Source: an uncultured Erythrobacter sp. (GTDB taxonomy: Bacteria; Pseudomonadota; Alphaproteobacteria; Sphingomonadales; Sphingomonadaceae). Taken from it: a stretch of 5,189 nucleotides of DNA. Under the pieces are notes generated by a model, which was not told the origin of the DNA, searched no databases, and saw nothing but the letters and a program-made list of their open reading frames with translations. The stretch's first letter is position 1, and each line of letters opens with the position of its first letter. The stretch is from positions 1 through 5,189 of the forward strand of contig CAMYIQ010000012.1 of NCBI GenBank assembly GCA_947258465.1, read 5' to 3'. A program made the translations under genes and the position numbers. Shown here in pieces: positions 1 to 5,189 of this stretch.

Positions 1-861
1 CAGCGGGTGGCGTTCCAGATGCTGATGGCCAAGCTCATCCCCATCGACCGGCGCGGGCGGCTCCAGGGCATCCGCAACATGGCGGGCGGGTTGATCGCCG
101 CAGGTCTCGCCTGGGTGGCGGGGCATTATTTCATCGAGCGGGAATGGTTGGGCAATGGCTATGCCACGACCTTCCTGCTCGCCTTCATCCTGACATCGAT
201 CGGTCTGGTGGTGCTGAAACTGGGCATTCGCGAACCCGATGCGCCGCGTCTGCGCCCGGTCATGCCCTTGCGCGAGCGGATCGAGCAATTCGGCGAGCTG
301 TTGCAGCACCGCGATTTTCGCGCCTTTCTGATGGCCCACGGCCTCGCCGCGATCGCGCGGGTGGGCCTGCCGTTCTGGACGCTCTATGTCGGCGACCGGC
401 TGGGCCTCGACGGGGCGTTGATCGGTAGCTTGAGCCTCGCCTTCCTCGCCGCGGACACTATGTCAAACCTCGTCTGGGGTTCGCTCGGCGACCGGATCGG
501 CTTCCGCGCAGTCTATCTCGGAGCATTGGCAAGCAGTTTGACGGGCATATTGCTGCTGGTGTTCGGCGATGGCTGGTTGCTCTATGCCAGCTTCGCCTTT
601 CTCGGCTTCGGCTTTTCGGGATGGATGATGGCGGCGGTGACGCTGGTGCTCGAATTCGGCGAGCATGAAGACATTCCCATGCGGCTCGCTCTGACGACAA
701 CGGTCGAGGGCGGCGTGTCTTCCGTCGGCCCCGTGCTGGTGGGGCTGAGTATCGCGGCGCTGGGCTATGCTCCGCTGATTGTCGCGGCCTTCGCCTCGCT
801 CATTGCCAGCCTGGCGCTGATGATCTGGCGCGTGCGCGAGCCGCGCGCCTCAATCCGATGA
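1..861 (+). CDS. MFS transporter, C-terminal part (5' end outside window)
   Basis: Integral inner-membrane carrier of the major facilitator superfamily; substrate unknown. The reading frame is open from the first base, and no ribosome binding site precedes the GTG at position 7. The visible 286 residues are therefore the last two-thirds or so of a protein that is usually about 400 residues. Hydrophobic segments lie near visible residues 28-45, 54-74, 108-128, 138-158, 169-188, 192-216, 238-254 and 257-276, fitting the later transmembrane helices. A cytoplasmic basic loop (IPIDRRGRLQG, about 13-23) resembles the conserved helix 4-5 region. WGSLGDRIG (159-167) looks like the second copy of MFS motif A, between helices 8 and 9. 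A charged linker (about 78-105) would be the central loop between the two six-helix halves. The gene converges on the TetR-type regulator and overlaps its 3' end by 12 bp. Fold assignment is secure; the transported compound cannot be read from the sequence. Confidence 0.88.
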   Translation, partial: QRVAFQMLMAKLIPIDRRGRLQGIRNMAGGLIAAGLAWVAGHYFIEREWLGNGYATTFLLAFILTSIGLVVLKLGIREPDAPRLRPVMPLRERIEQFGELLQHRDFRAFLMAHGLAAIARVGLPFWTLYVGDRLGLDGALIGSLSLAFLAADTMSNLVWGSLGDRIGFRAVYLGALASSLTGILLLVFGDGWLLYASFAFLGFGFSGWMMAAVTLVLEFGEHEDIPMRLALTTTVEGGVSSVGPVLVGLSIAALGYAPLIVAAFASLIASLALMIWRVREPRASIR

Positions 862-868
862 GGCGAGC
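843..868. terminator. GC-rich hairpin spanning both convergent stop codons
   Basis: Inverted repeat with arms 843-852 and 859-868 around a 6-nt loop (ATCCGA). The inner seven pairs are perfect (CGCCTCA / TGAGGCG); one G-A mismatch (845/866) follows, then two more pairs. The MFS stop codon (859-861) lies in the right arm and the regulator's stop codon (complement of 850-852) lies in the left arm, so the two pair with each other. There is no other room for a terminator between these convergent genes. No T-tract follows on either strand, so this is not a canonical intrinsic terminator. It may weakly terminate in both directions or protect mRNA 3' ends. The structure is seen directly; the function is inferred. 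Confidence 0.4.
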
Positions 869-2076
869 ATCCCTTCGGACATGACCGACAGATAGGTCCG
901 GATCGCCTGGTCGGGCTGCTCGAAACGGGCCGCCCAATGGCGCGCCTCATAGGCGGAATTGATCGTCGACATGATTACCTGCCCCGCCACCAGCGGGTCG
1001 ATCGCGCGCACCGAACCGTCGGCGATGCCGTCGATCAACATTCCGGCAAAGCGCCGGGCCAGCCGGTTGGACCGGGTGACGACGTTAATCTTGTGTTCCG
1101 CATCGAGCGCCTGCAGCGCGGTCGTTCTGAGCAGGGGGGTGCGGTCGAAGAACTGCAAATCGACCAGCTCGGCCAGCACGCTCGACAACCGGGTCCAGTA
1201 ATCGGTTTCGATATCGCGCCCCGCGATCTGCACTGCGGAAAGGCGATCGTAGCTCTGCTGGAAACAGGCCAGCACCAGATCGTCCTTGGCCTGATGGTGA
1301 TGGTAGAAGCTGCCCTTGGTAACGTTGAGGCTTTCGGCGATGCGATTGACCGATGCGCCGCGATAGCCGCGTTCGTTAATCGTCACCGTCGCGGCGCGCA
1401 GAAAGGCTTCGTTCTGCCCGGCCTCTTCCTCTTCCAGCGTGCGCCAATTGCCGACCAGTTGTTGCGGATCGAAAACACCGCGCCGGGCAGGTAGGCCATA
1501 TGCGAGGACATCGAACAACCGCTCCTCGATGCGCGGGAAATCGAGAACCGAGTAGCGTATCGACCATACCGGCCACCACATCATCGCCTCAAGCAGGATA
1601 TGCGCCCGGGCCGAGAACAGCGCCCGCTCGTCCTTGTCGCGCCATTCGCCGGAGAAACGCCGCACGAGGTCGACGATCCGCAGATAGTGCGCCATCAGCG
1701 GGTCCTGCACTTCGGGTTCGAGCGTGCGGATTTCCGACAGCGCGGTGACGAGGCCGCGCTCGCCGGCCCTGATGCGTTTTCTCAGCGCGACATTACCCGC
1801 GATGAAATGCCGCAACCGCGCGGCGGGCTCCGCCTGTTCGAGCGCCTCGCGCGCCATGCGCTCCATCAGGGTCAGCGTCTCGTCATAGACCGCGACGACC
1901 AATTGCTCCTTGCGCGGGAAATAATAGGTCACGCTGGTCGCATTGAGCCCGATTGCGCGCGCGACCTCTGCCAGCGTGGTCGCCTGTACGCCGACTTCAT
2001 TGATCAGCACCGCGGCTGCGTGGACGATTGCCTCGCGCTTTTCGCCGAATTTGCGGGTGGCGGCGGGAACGTTCAC
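850..2076 (-). CDS. Tandem TetR/AcrR-type transcriptional regulator (two TetR modules)
   Basis: Cytoplasmic DNA-binding regulator of 408 residues, about twice the usual TetR length of roughly 200. Module 1 (about 12-200) has the helix-turn-helix LAEVARAIGLNATSVTYYF (35-53), followed by PRKEQL. Module 2 (about 220-408) has a second complete one, NRIAESLNVTKGSFYHHH (244-261), followed by QAKDDL. Each is followed by a mainly helical stretch that would be the ligand and dimerisation domain. A short linker with an acidic run (LEEEEAG, 214-220) joins them. The frame is continuous with no internal stop. The chosen GTG start (complement of 2074-2076) overlaps the synthetase stop as GTGA and sits just before the first module; the frame continues upstream only as an antisense-like shadow inside the synthetase gene. 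A G-run about 10 nt upstream is a modest ribosome binding site, so coupling to synthetase translation is likely. TetR proteins usually repress nearby genes and respond to small ligands. Likely targets are its own operon and the divergent hydrolase (inference). Confidence 0.9.
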   Translation of the reverse strand: MNVPAATRKFGEKREAIVHAAAVLINEVGVQATTLAEVARAIGLNATSVTYYFPRKEQLVVAVYDETLTLMERMAREALEQAEPAARLRHFIAGNVALRKRIRAGERGLVTALSEIRTLEPEVQDPLMAHYLRIVDLVRRFSGEWRDKDERALFSARAHILLEAMMWWPVWSIRYSVLDFPRIEERLFDVLAYGLPARRGVFDPQQLVGNWRTLEEEEAGQNEAFLRAATVTINERGYRGASVNRIAESLNVTKGSFYHHHQAKDDLVLACFQQSYDRLSAVQIAGRDIETDYWTRLSSVLAELVDLQFFDRTPLLRTTALQALDAEHKINVVTRSNRLARRFAGMLIDGIADGSVRAIDPLVAGQVIMSTINSAYEARHWAARFEQPDQAIRTYLSVMSEGMLASSD

Positions 2077-3809
2077 GCGAAGAAAGCCCCCAGATCCTTC
2101 TTCAGGATCTTGCCATTGGCATTGCGCGGCAGGGTGTCCTCGACGAAAGCGATGCGCACCGGCACCTTGAATTTCGCCAGCCGCGCGGCGACCCACTTGC
2201 GCAGTTCCGCCTCGCTCGCCGAAGTGCTGGGCGCGAGATGGACGACGGCGGCGGGTTCTTCCCCCAATGTCGGGTGGGGAATACCGACCAGCGCCGCATC
2301 GGTCACTGCGGGATGATCGTAGAGCACATTTTCGACCTCGGAGGAGTAGATGTTTTCGCCGCCACGGATGACCATGTCCTTCGCCCGGTCGACAATATAG
2401 CACCACCCCTCCTCGTCTAGCTTTGCGAGATCGCCGGTGCGGACCCAGCCATCGACGAAGGTTTCCGCCGTCGCCTCGGGCCGGTTCCAATAGCCTTTGA
2501 CGATCATCGGCCCGCGCGCCCACAGTTCGCCCACCTCGCCGGTGGGCAGCTCTGTCTCGCCATCTTCGGACATGATCTTGAGATCGGCCACGGCAACCGG
2601 CGGCCCGCAACTGTCGGGGCGGTTGAGATAGTCCTCGGAGGAATGCCCCGTCACCGTCGCCATGGTTTCGGTCATGCCCCAGCCATTGGCGGGCAGCGCA
2701 CCGAATTCCTCGTGGATCTTGCGCACCAGTTCGGGCGCTGCGGGTGCGCCGCCATAAGCGATCGCTTCCAGGCTGGAGAGGTCGTATTCTCCGCGCTCGG
2801 GATGCTCGAGCAATTGCCAGGCGATGGTCGGCACGCCGCCGGTCAGATTGACCTTCTCGCGCTCGATCAGCCGGAACGCCTTCACCGGATCCCATTTGTG
2901 CATGAAAATCATCGTGTGCCCGGCCACGAGATAGCCCATCAGCCCGGCCGAACAGGCAGTGACGTGGAACAGCGGAATGACCGTCAGCCCCACCTTCTGC
3001 ACCGGCTCGGGCGGAACTTCGCCGCGTCGCAAAGCGGCATAGGCGGCGTTGAAGCCGCTGGAGAGGATATTGGTGCACAGGTTGCGATGCGTGCCCAGCG
3101 CGCCCTTGGGCTGGCCGGTAGTGCCGCTGGTATAAAAGATCGTCGCCTCGTCATCGGGCGCGATCTCTTCGGGTGGCAATTCGCCTTGCGGCAGCGCGGC
3201 GTAGTCATGGGGCGTGCCGATGATATCCTCGAGCCGCTCGCTTCCTTCCGCCGGTTTCCCGCCGCGCGCGACGAGCACCGTTTCCAATCCGGGAAACTCG
3301 GCGCGGTGGTCGGCCACTCGCTCCCACCGCTCGGCATCGCAGACGAGCAGTTTCGAACCCGAATTGGCGAGCCCGAAAGCCAGTTCCGGCCCCGTCCACC
3401 AGGCGTTGAGCGGAACGCAAATCGCGCCGATCGCGGTCGCGGCGAAGAAGGCGACCGGCCATTCGGGCAGATTGCGCATCGCCAGCGCCACCCGGTCGCC
3501 CTTGGCGATGCCGCGGGCCCGAAACTCGGCCGCCAGCCGCGCGACCGCGCGGTACCAGGCATCATAGGTCACGCGCTCATCTTCGTAGATGGCGAACAGG
3601 CGGTCGCCATGCGCGCGCCCGGCCATGGCCACCTGACGCAAATTGACAGGCGCGTTCTTCCACACACGCGTGGGTACCCCGCAAATGTCGACAGTCTCCA
3701 TCTCGAAGCGCTGGCCAGGCGCCGTCAGGCGTTCGACACAGGCCTGCCTCGACAGGGCGGGCCAATCTGCCGACGGCACGAAATCGATCGCTTGCGCGAG
3801 GTCGTTCAT
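2073..3809 (-). CDS. Acyl-CoA synthetase (class I adenylate-forming enzyme)
   Basis: Cytosolic ligase of 578 residues that would activate a carboxylic acid with ATP to an acyl-adenylate and transfer it to CoA. All core motifs of the ANL superfamily are visible. They are the P-loop YTSGTTGQPKG (226-236), the acid- and adenylate-binding GWGMTET (376-382), WVRTGD with Asp460 for the ribose hydroxyls, the hinge region VDRAKDMVIRGGENI (473-487), and PRNANGK with the likely catalytic Lys567. The N-terminal 60 residues precede the usual first strand and make it slightly longer than 4-coumarate:CoA ligase types. The ATG at 3809 was chosen because AGGGGA lies 5 nt upstream. An in-frame extension to 3959 is possible, but it would add 50 Cys-rich, atypical residues across the presumed promoter. 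The gene is first in a two-gene unit with the tandem TetR regulator (GTGA overlap) and divergent from the hydrolase. Substrate (fatty, aryl or terpenoid/steroid-derived acid) cannot be told from sequence alone. Confidence 0.93.
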   Translation of the reverse strand: MNDLAQAIDFVPSADWPALSRQACVERLTAPGQRFEMETVDICGVPTRVWKNAPVNLRQVAMAGRAHGDRLFAIYEDERVTYDAWYRAVARLAAEFRARGIAKGDRVALAMRNLPEWPVAFFAATAIGAICVPLNAWWTGPELAFGLANSGSKLLVCDAERWERVADHRAEFPGLETVLVARGGKPAEGSERLEDIIGTPHDYAALPQGELPPEEIAPDDEATIFYTSGTTGQPKGALGTHRNLCTNILSSGFNAAYAALRRGEVPPEPVQKVGLTVIPLFHVTACSAGLMGYLVAGHTMIFMHKWDPVKAFRLIEREKVNLTGGVPTIAWQLLEHPERGEYDLSSLEAIAYGGAPAAPELVRKIHEEFGALPANGWGMTETMATVTGHSSEDYLNRPDSCGPPVAVADLKIMSEDGETELPTGEVGELWARGPMIVKGYWNRPEATAETFVDGWVRTGDLAKLDEEGWCYIVDRAKDMVIRGGENIYSSEVENVLYDHPAVTDAALVGIPHPTLGEEPAAVVHLAPSTSASEAELRKWVAARLAKFKVPVRIAFVEDTLPRNANGKILKKDLGAFFA

Positions 3810-3814
3810 GGGTA

Positions 3815-3821
3815 TCCCCTC
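3815..3821 (-). promoter_or_regulatory. Ribosome binding site of the acyl-CoA synthetase
   Basis: On the minus strand this reads GAGGGGA, ending 5 nt before the ATG at 3809. It is the best Shine-Dalgarno match in the upstream region. It decides the start codon against the longer in-frame alternative beginning at 3959. Confidence 0.7.
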
Positions 3822-3859
3822 ATCTGCCGCCGCTTCCGGGGCGACTCTCTCCACCCGCG

Positions 3860-3888
3860 ATCTAACCCTGCTTGTCATAGATGTGCAA
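3860..3888 (-). promoter_or_regulatory. Candidate promoter for the synthetase-regulator unit, with overlapping inverted repeat
   Basis: On the minus strand, TTGCAC (3883-3888) and TTAGAT (3860-3865) are separated by exactly 17 nt. Each matches only three of six positions of the sigma-70 consensus, so the call is weak. An inverted repeat, GCTTG (3870-3874) and CAAGC (3886-3890) with an 11-nt spacer, covers part of the -35 element and the spacer, where a repressor could block polymerase. The elements are seen in the sequence; their use is inferred. Confidence 0.25.
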
Positions 3889-3892
3889 GCCG

Positions 3893-3902
3893 CCTTCGAA
3901 GG
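3893..3902. promoter_or_regulatory. 10-bp perfect palindrome, candidate operator
   Basis: CCTTCGAAGG is a perfect 10-bp palindrome in the middle of the divergent intergenic region, just upstream of the candidate synthetase promoter. TetR-family operators are often short palindromes placed this way between divergent genes. A 10-bp palindrome can arise by chance, so this is only a candidate. Confidence 0.25.
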
Positions 3903-3941
3903 AAAGGTATGAGGGTGGCAAGAACAGATGAATTCGCTATT

Positions 3942-3970
3942 CGTACAAAACCGAAGCATAGGTATGTACG
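3942..3970. promoter_or_regulatory. Inverted repeat CGTACA/TGTACG upstream of the hydrolase, candidate operator
   Basis: CGTACA (3942-3947) and TGTACG (3965-3970) are exact inverted repeats with a 17-nt spacer, so the half-site centres are 23 bp apart, about two helical turns. Between and partly inside them is CATA-GG-TATG (3957-3966). The region is AT-richer than its surroundings and lies just upstream of the hydrolase ribosome binding site, where a bound repressor would block expression. A weak promoter-like pair, TTCGTA (3940-3945) and TATGTA (3963-3968) with a 17-nt spacer, overlaps it, but it would start transcription very near the ribosome binding site. The repeat is visible; the operator role is inferred. 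Confidence 0.3.
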
Positions 3971-3974
3971 GGAG

Positions 3975-3979
3975 AGGAG
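3975..3979 (+). promoter_or_regulatory. Ribosome binding site of the serine hydrolase
   Basis: AGGAG within a purine-rich run, 6 nt before the ATG at 3986. It is a strong Shine-Dalgarno match at good spacing and supports this start; no earlier in-frame start is available. Confidence 0.75.
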
Positions 3980-3985
3980 AACGGA

Positions 3986-5173
3986 ATGGTCGAACTGGCA
4001 GACGCCGGAGCAGTGGGTTTCGATGCCGAGAGGCTATCGCGAATCGCTCCGTTCCTGGCAGAGGCGTATGTCGACAATGGCCGCTTGCCTAACGCGCAAT
4101 TGCTGATCGCGCGCGACGGGCAACCGGTCCATTACACCAGGCTCGGCACGATGGGCGACGATGGCCGCGCGCTGCGCGACGACGCGCTGTTCCGTATTGC
4201 CAGCATGACCAAGCCGGTGACCTCGGTCGCCTTCATGCAGCTCGTCGAACAGTGCAAGGTCGCACTGGAAGAGCCGGTAACCAAAGTGTTTCCCGAATTC
4301 GCCAATTTGCATGTCTATGCAGGCGGTGGCGGCTCGATCCCCTTCGCGCCGGGCGCGCCCGCGCATCCGATGCGCTTCGTCGATCTGCTCACCCATATGT
4401 CGGGCTTCACCTACGGCTTGCAGAACCGCAACAATATCGACGCGGTCTATCGCGAGCACAATTTCGATTTCGCCCGCGACAATCTCGACAGCGACGGGTT
4501 CGTCGACAAGCTCGCCCAGCTCCCGCTCGAATTCGCGCCCGGACAGGGATGGAACTACTCGGTTTCGACCGATGTGCTGGGCATTGCAGTCGAACGGATC
4601 AGCGGAATGCGGCTGGGCGACTATTTCGAAAAGCACATCTTTGCCCCGCTCGGCATGACCGATACGCGCTTCGGCGTTCGCGAAGGCGATCTTGAACGGC
4701 TGGTCGATGCTTATGCTTACCGCCCCGGCCAAACGCCGCGCATGATCAGCGCGGGCGCGACAAGCAAACTTGCAAAGCCTGCGAGTTTCGACAGCGGCGG
4801 CGGAGGGCTGGTCGGCACCATCGCCGACTATCACCGCTTCGCGACCATGCTGCTGAACGGCGGCGAGTTGGACGGCGCGCGCATCATCAGCCCCAAGACC
4901 GTGCGGCTGATGCGCACCAACCATTTGCCGAACAATGCCGGGACCGGTTTCGGCCTCGGCTTCGCGATGGTTATCGACCCAGCAAAAACACTGATCCCGT
5001 CGAGCCTGGGCGAGTTTTACTGGGGCGGCGCCTATTCGACCGCTTTCTTCGTCGATCCGGTCGAGCGGATCACCATGGTTTTCATGACACAGGTCTATCC
5101 CTCGTCGACCTATCCCATCCGCCGTCAGCTCAAGACGCTGATCTATTCCGCCCTCACCGAAACCTACGCCTGA
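3986..5173 (+). CDS. Serine hydrolase of the beta-lactamase (class C / EstB-like esterase) family
   Basis: A 395-residue penicillin-binding-protein-fold hydrolase, more likely an esterase or amidase than a beta-lactamase. The nucleophile motif is SMTK (Ser73, Lys76). LLTHMSGFTYG (135-144 region) is the conserved segment typical of this family. Tyr191 in NYSVSTDVLG is the likely second catalytic base. WGGAYS (346-351) stands where true beta-lactamases have KTG. The class C Tyr-x-Asn motif is replaced by Tyr-Ser-Val. These changes, and the positions of Ser, Lys, Tyr and Trp, resemble the esterase EstB of Burkholderia gladioli as I recall it. The N-terminus (MVELADAGAVGFDAERL) has no hydrophobic signal sequence, so the protein is probably cytoplasmic, which also argues against an antibiotic-resistance role. 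It is transcribed divergently from the acyl-CoA synthetase, and a further gene follows 10 bp downstream, suggesting an operon. A catabolic role that releases an acid for the synthetase is inferred. Confidence 0.9.
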   Translation: MVELADAGAVGFDAERLSRIAPFLAEAYVDNGRLPNAQLLIARDGQPVHYTRLGTMGDDGRALRDDALFRIASMTKPVTSVAFMQLVEQCKVALEEPVTKVFPEFANLHVYAGGGGSIPFAPGAPAHPMRFVDLLTHMSGFTYGLQNRNNIDAVYREHNFDFARDNLDSDGFVDKLAQLPLEFAPGQGWNYSVSTDVLGIAVERISGMRLGDYFEKHIFAPLGMTDTRFGVREGDLERLVDAYAYRPGQTPRMISAGATSKLAKPASFDSGGGGLVGTIADYHRFATMLLNGGELDGARIISPKTVRLMRTNHLPNNAGTGFGLGFAMVIDPAKTLIPSSLGEFYWGGAYSTAFFVDPVERITMVFMTQVYPSSTYPIRRQLKTLIYSALTETYA

Positions 5174-5177
5174 GGAG
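5173..5177 (+). promoter_or_regulatory. Ribosome binding site of the downstream gene, overlapping the hydrolase stop
   Basis: AGGAG begins with the last base of the hydrolase stop codon TGA and lies 6 nt before the ATG at 5184. The sequence and spacing repeat those of the hydrolase's own site. This makes a downstream co-transcribed gene likely. Confidence 0.65.
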
Positions 5178-5183
5178 ACACCG

Positions 5184-5189
5184 ATGACC
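5184..5189 (+). CDS. Start of a downstream gene (only two codons visible)
   Basis: ATG-ACC at the window edge, preceded at proper spacing by AGGAG. The 10-bp gap behind the hydrolase stop and the shared strand suggest one transcription unit. Nothing can be said of the product from two codons (Met-Thr). Confidence 0.5.

Noticed and set aside
943..955. Short hairpin CGCCT-CAT-AGGCG near the 3' end of the regulator gene
   Set aside because: It lies wholly within a well-supported coding region, is only 5 bp long, and such repeats are expected by chance in DNA this GC-rich.
2077..3078. In-frame upstream extension of the tandem TetR regulator to a 742-residue protein
   Set aside because: The extra residues lie out of frame within the synthetase gene and have low-complexity Arg/Gly/Ala-rich composition. 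TetR homology begins only just after the GTG at 2076.
3665..3680. Adjacent 8-bp palindromes CACGCGTG and GGGTACCC
   Set aside because: Both lie inside the synthetase coding sequence, far from any start, and are explained by its codons.
3810..3959. Longer N-terminus for the acyl-CoA synthetase
   Set aside because: The added 50 residues are atypical (several Cys, clusters of Ser and Thr), cross the presumed promoter, and lack a ribosome binding site as good as the one before the ATG at 3809.
2643..4106. A 487-codon open frame on the plus strand, antisense to the synthetase
   Set aside because: It is the shadow of a strongly GC-biased gene. Its translation is rich in Arg, Gly, His and Gln without recognisable domains, it runs through the intergenic region into the hydrolase start, and the opposite strand carries a complete, motif-rich enzyme.
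4034..4924. A 296-codon open frame on the minus strand, antisense to the hydrolase
   Set aside because: It lacks recognisable domains and has the composition of an antisense shadow. The plus-strand gene has intact catalytic motifs and a good ribosome binding site.
1..5189. tRNA or rRNA genes, CRISPR arrays, insertion sequences, attachment sites
   Set aside because: No cloverleaf-like segment, regularly spaced repeats, transposase motifs or terminal inverted repeats were seen. Nearly all of the window is accounted for by coding sequence.

Overview
The window is GC-rich DNA with the codon bias and long antisense shadow frames expected of a high-GC proteobacterium. The gene types (an EstB-like serine hydrolase, an acyl-CoA synthetase, a TetR-type regulator and an MFS carrier) would fit an alphaproteobacterium of the Sphingomonadales/Erythrobacteraceae kind. 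That placement is an impression from gene content and protein style, not a demonstrated assignment.

Layout, left to right. (1) Positions 1-861, plus strand: the C-terminal 286 residues of an MFS transporter whose beginning lies outside the window. (2) Positions 850-2076, minus strand: a 408-residue regulator with two complete TetR modules in one polypeptide. It meets the MFS gene tail to tail, with a 12-bp overlap, and a GC-rich inverted repeat (843-868) holds both stop codons in its two arms. (3) Positions 2073-3809, minus strand: a 578-residue class I adenylate-forming acyl-CoA synthetase with all core motifs. Its stop codon overlaps the regulator's GTG start (GTGA), so the two form a translationally linked pair. 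(4) Positions 3810-3985: a 176-bp divergent intergenic region with good ribosome binding sites at both ends and several short inverted repeats that could be operators. (5) Positions 3986-5173, plus strand: a 395-residue serine hydrolase of the beta-lactamase/EstB fold, without an evident signal peptide. (6) Position 5184 onward: the first codons of another plus-strand gene, directly behind the hydrolase with its own ribosome binding site.

How the genes could work together (inference): the hydrolase cleaves an ester or amide and releases a carboxylic acid. The synthetase activates that acid to its CoA thioester for degradation. The tandem TetR protein, co-transcribed with the synthetase, controls the divergent promoters in response to the substrate or the acyl-CoA. 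The convergent MFS gene may or may not belong to this pathway. The most unusual item is the tandem TetR regulator; the stop-codon hairpin is the next most interesting structure.
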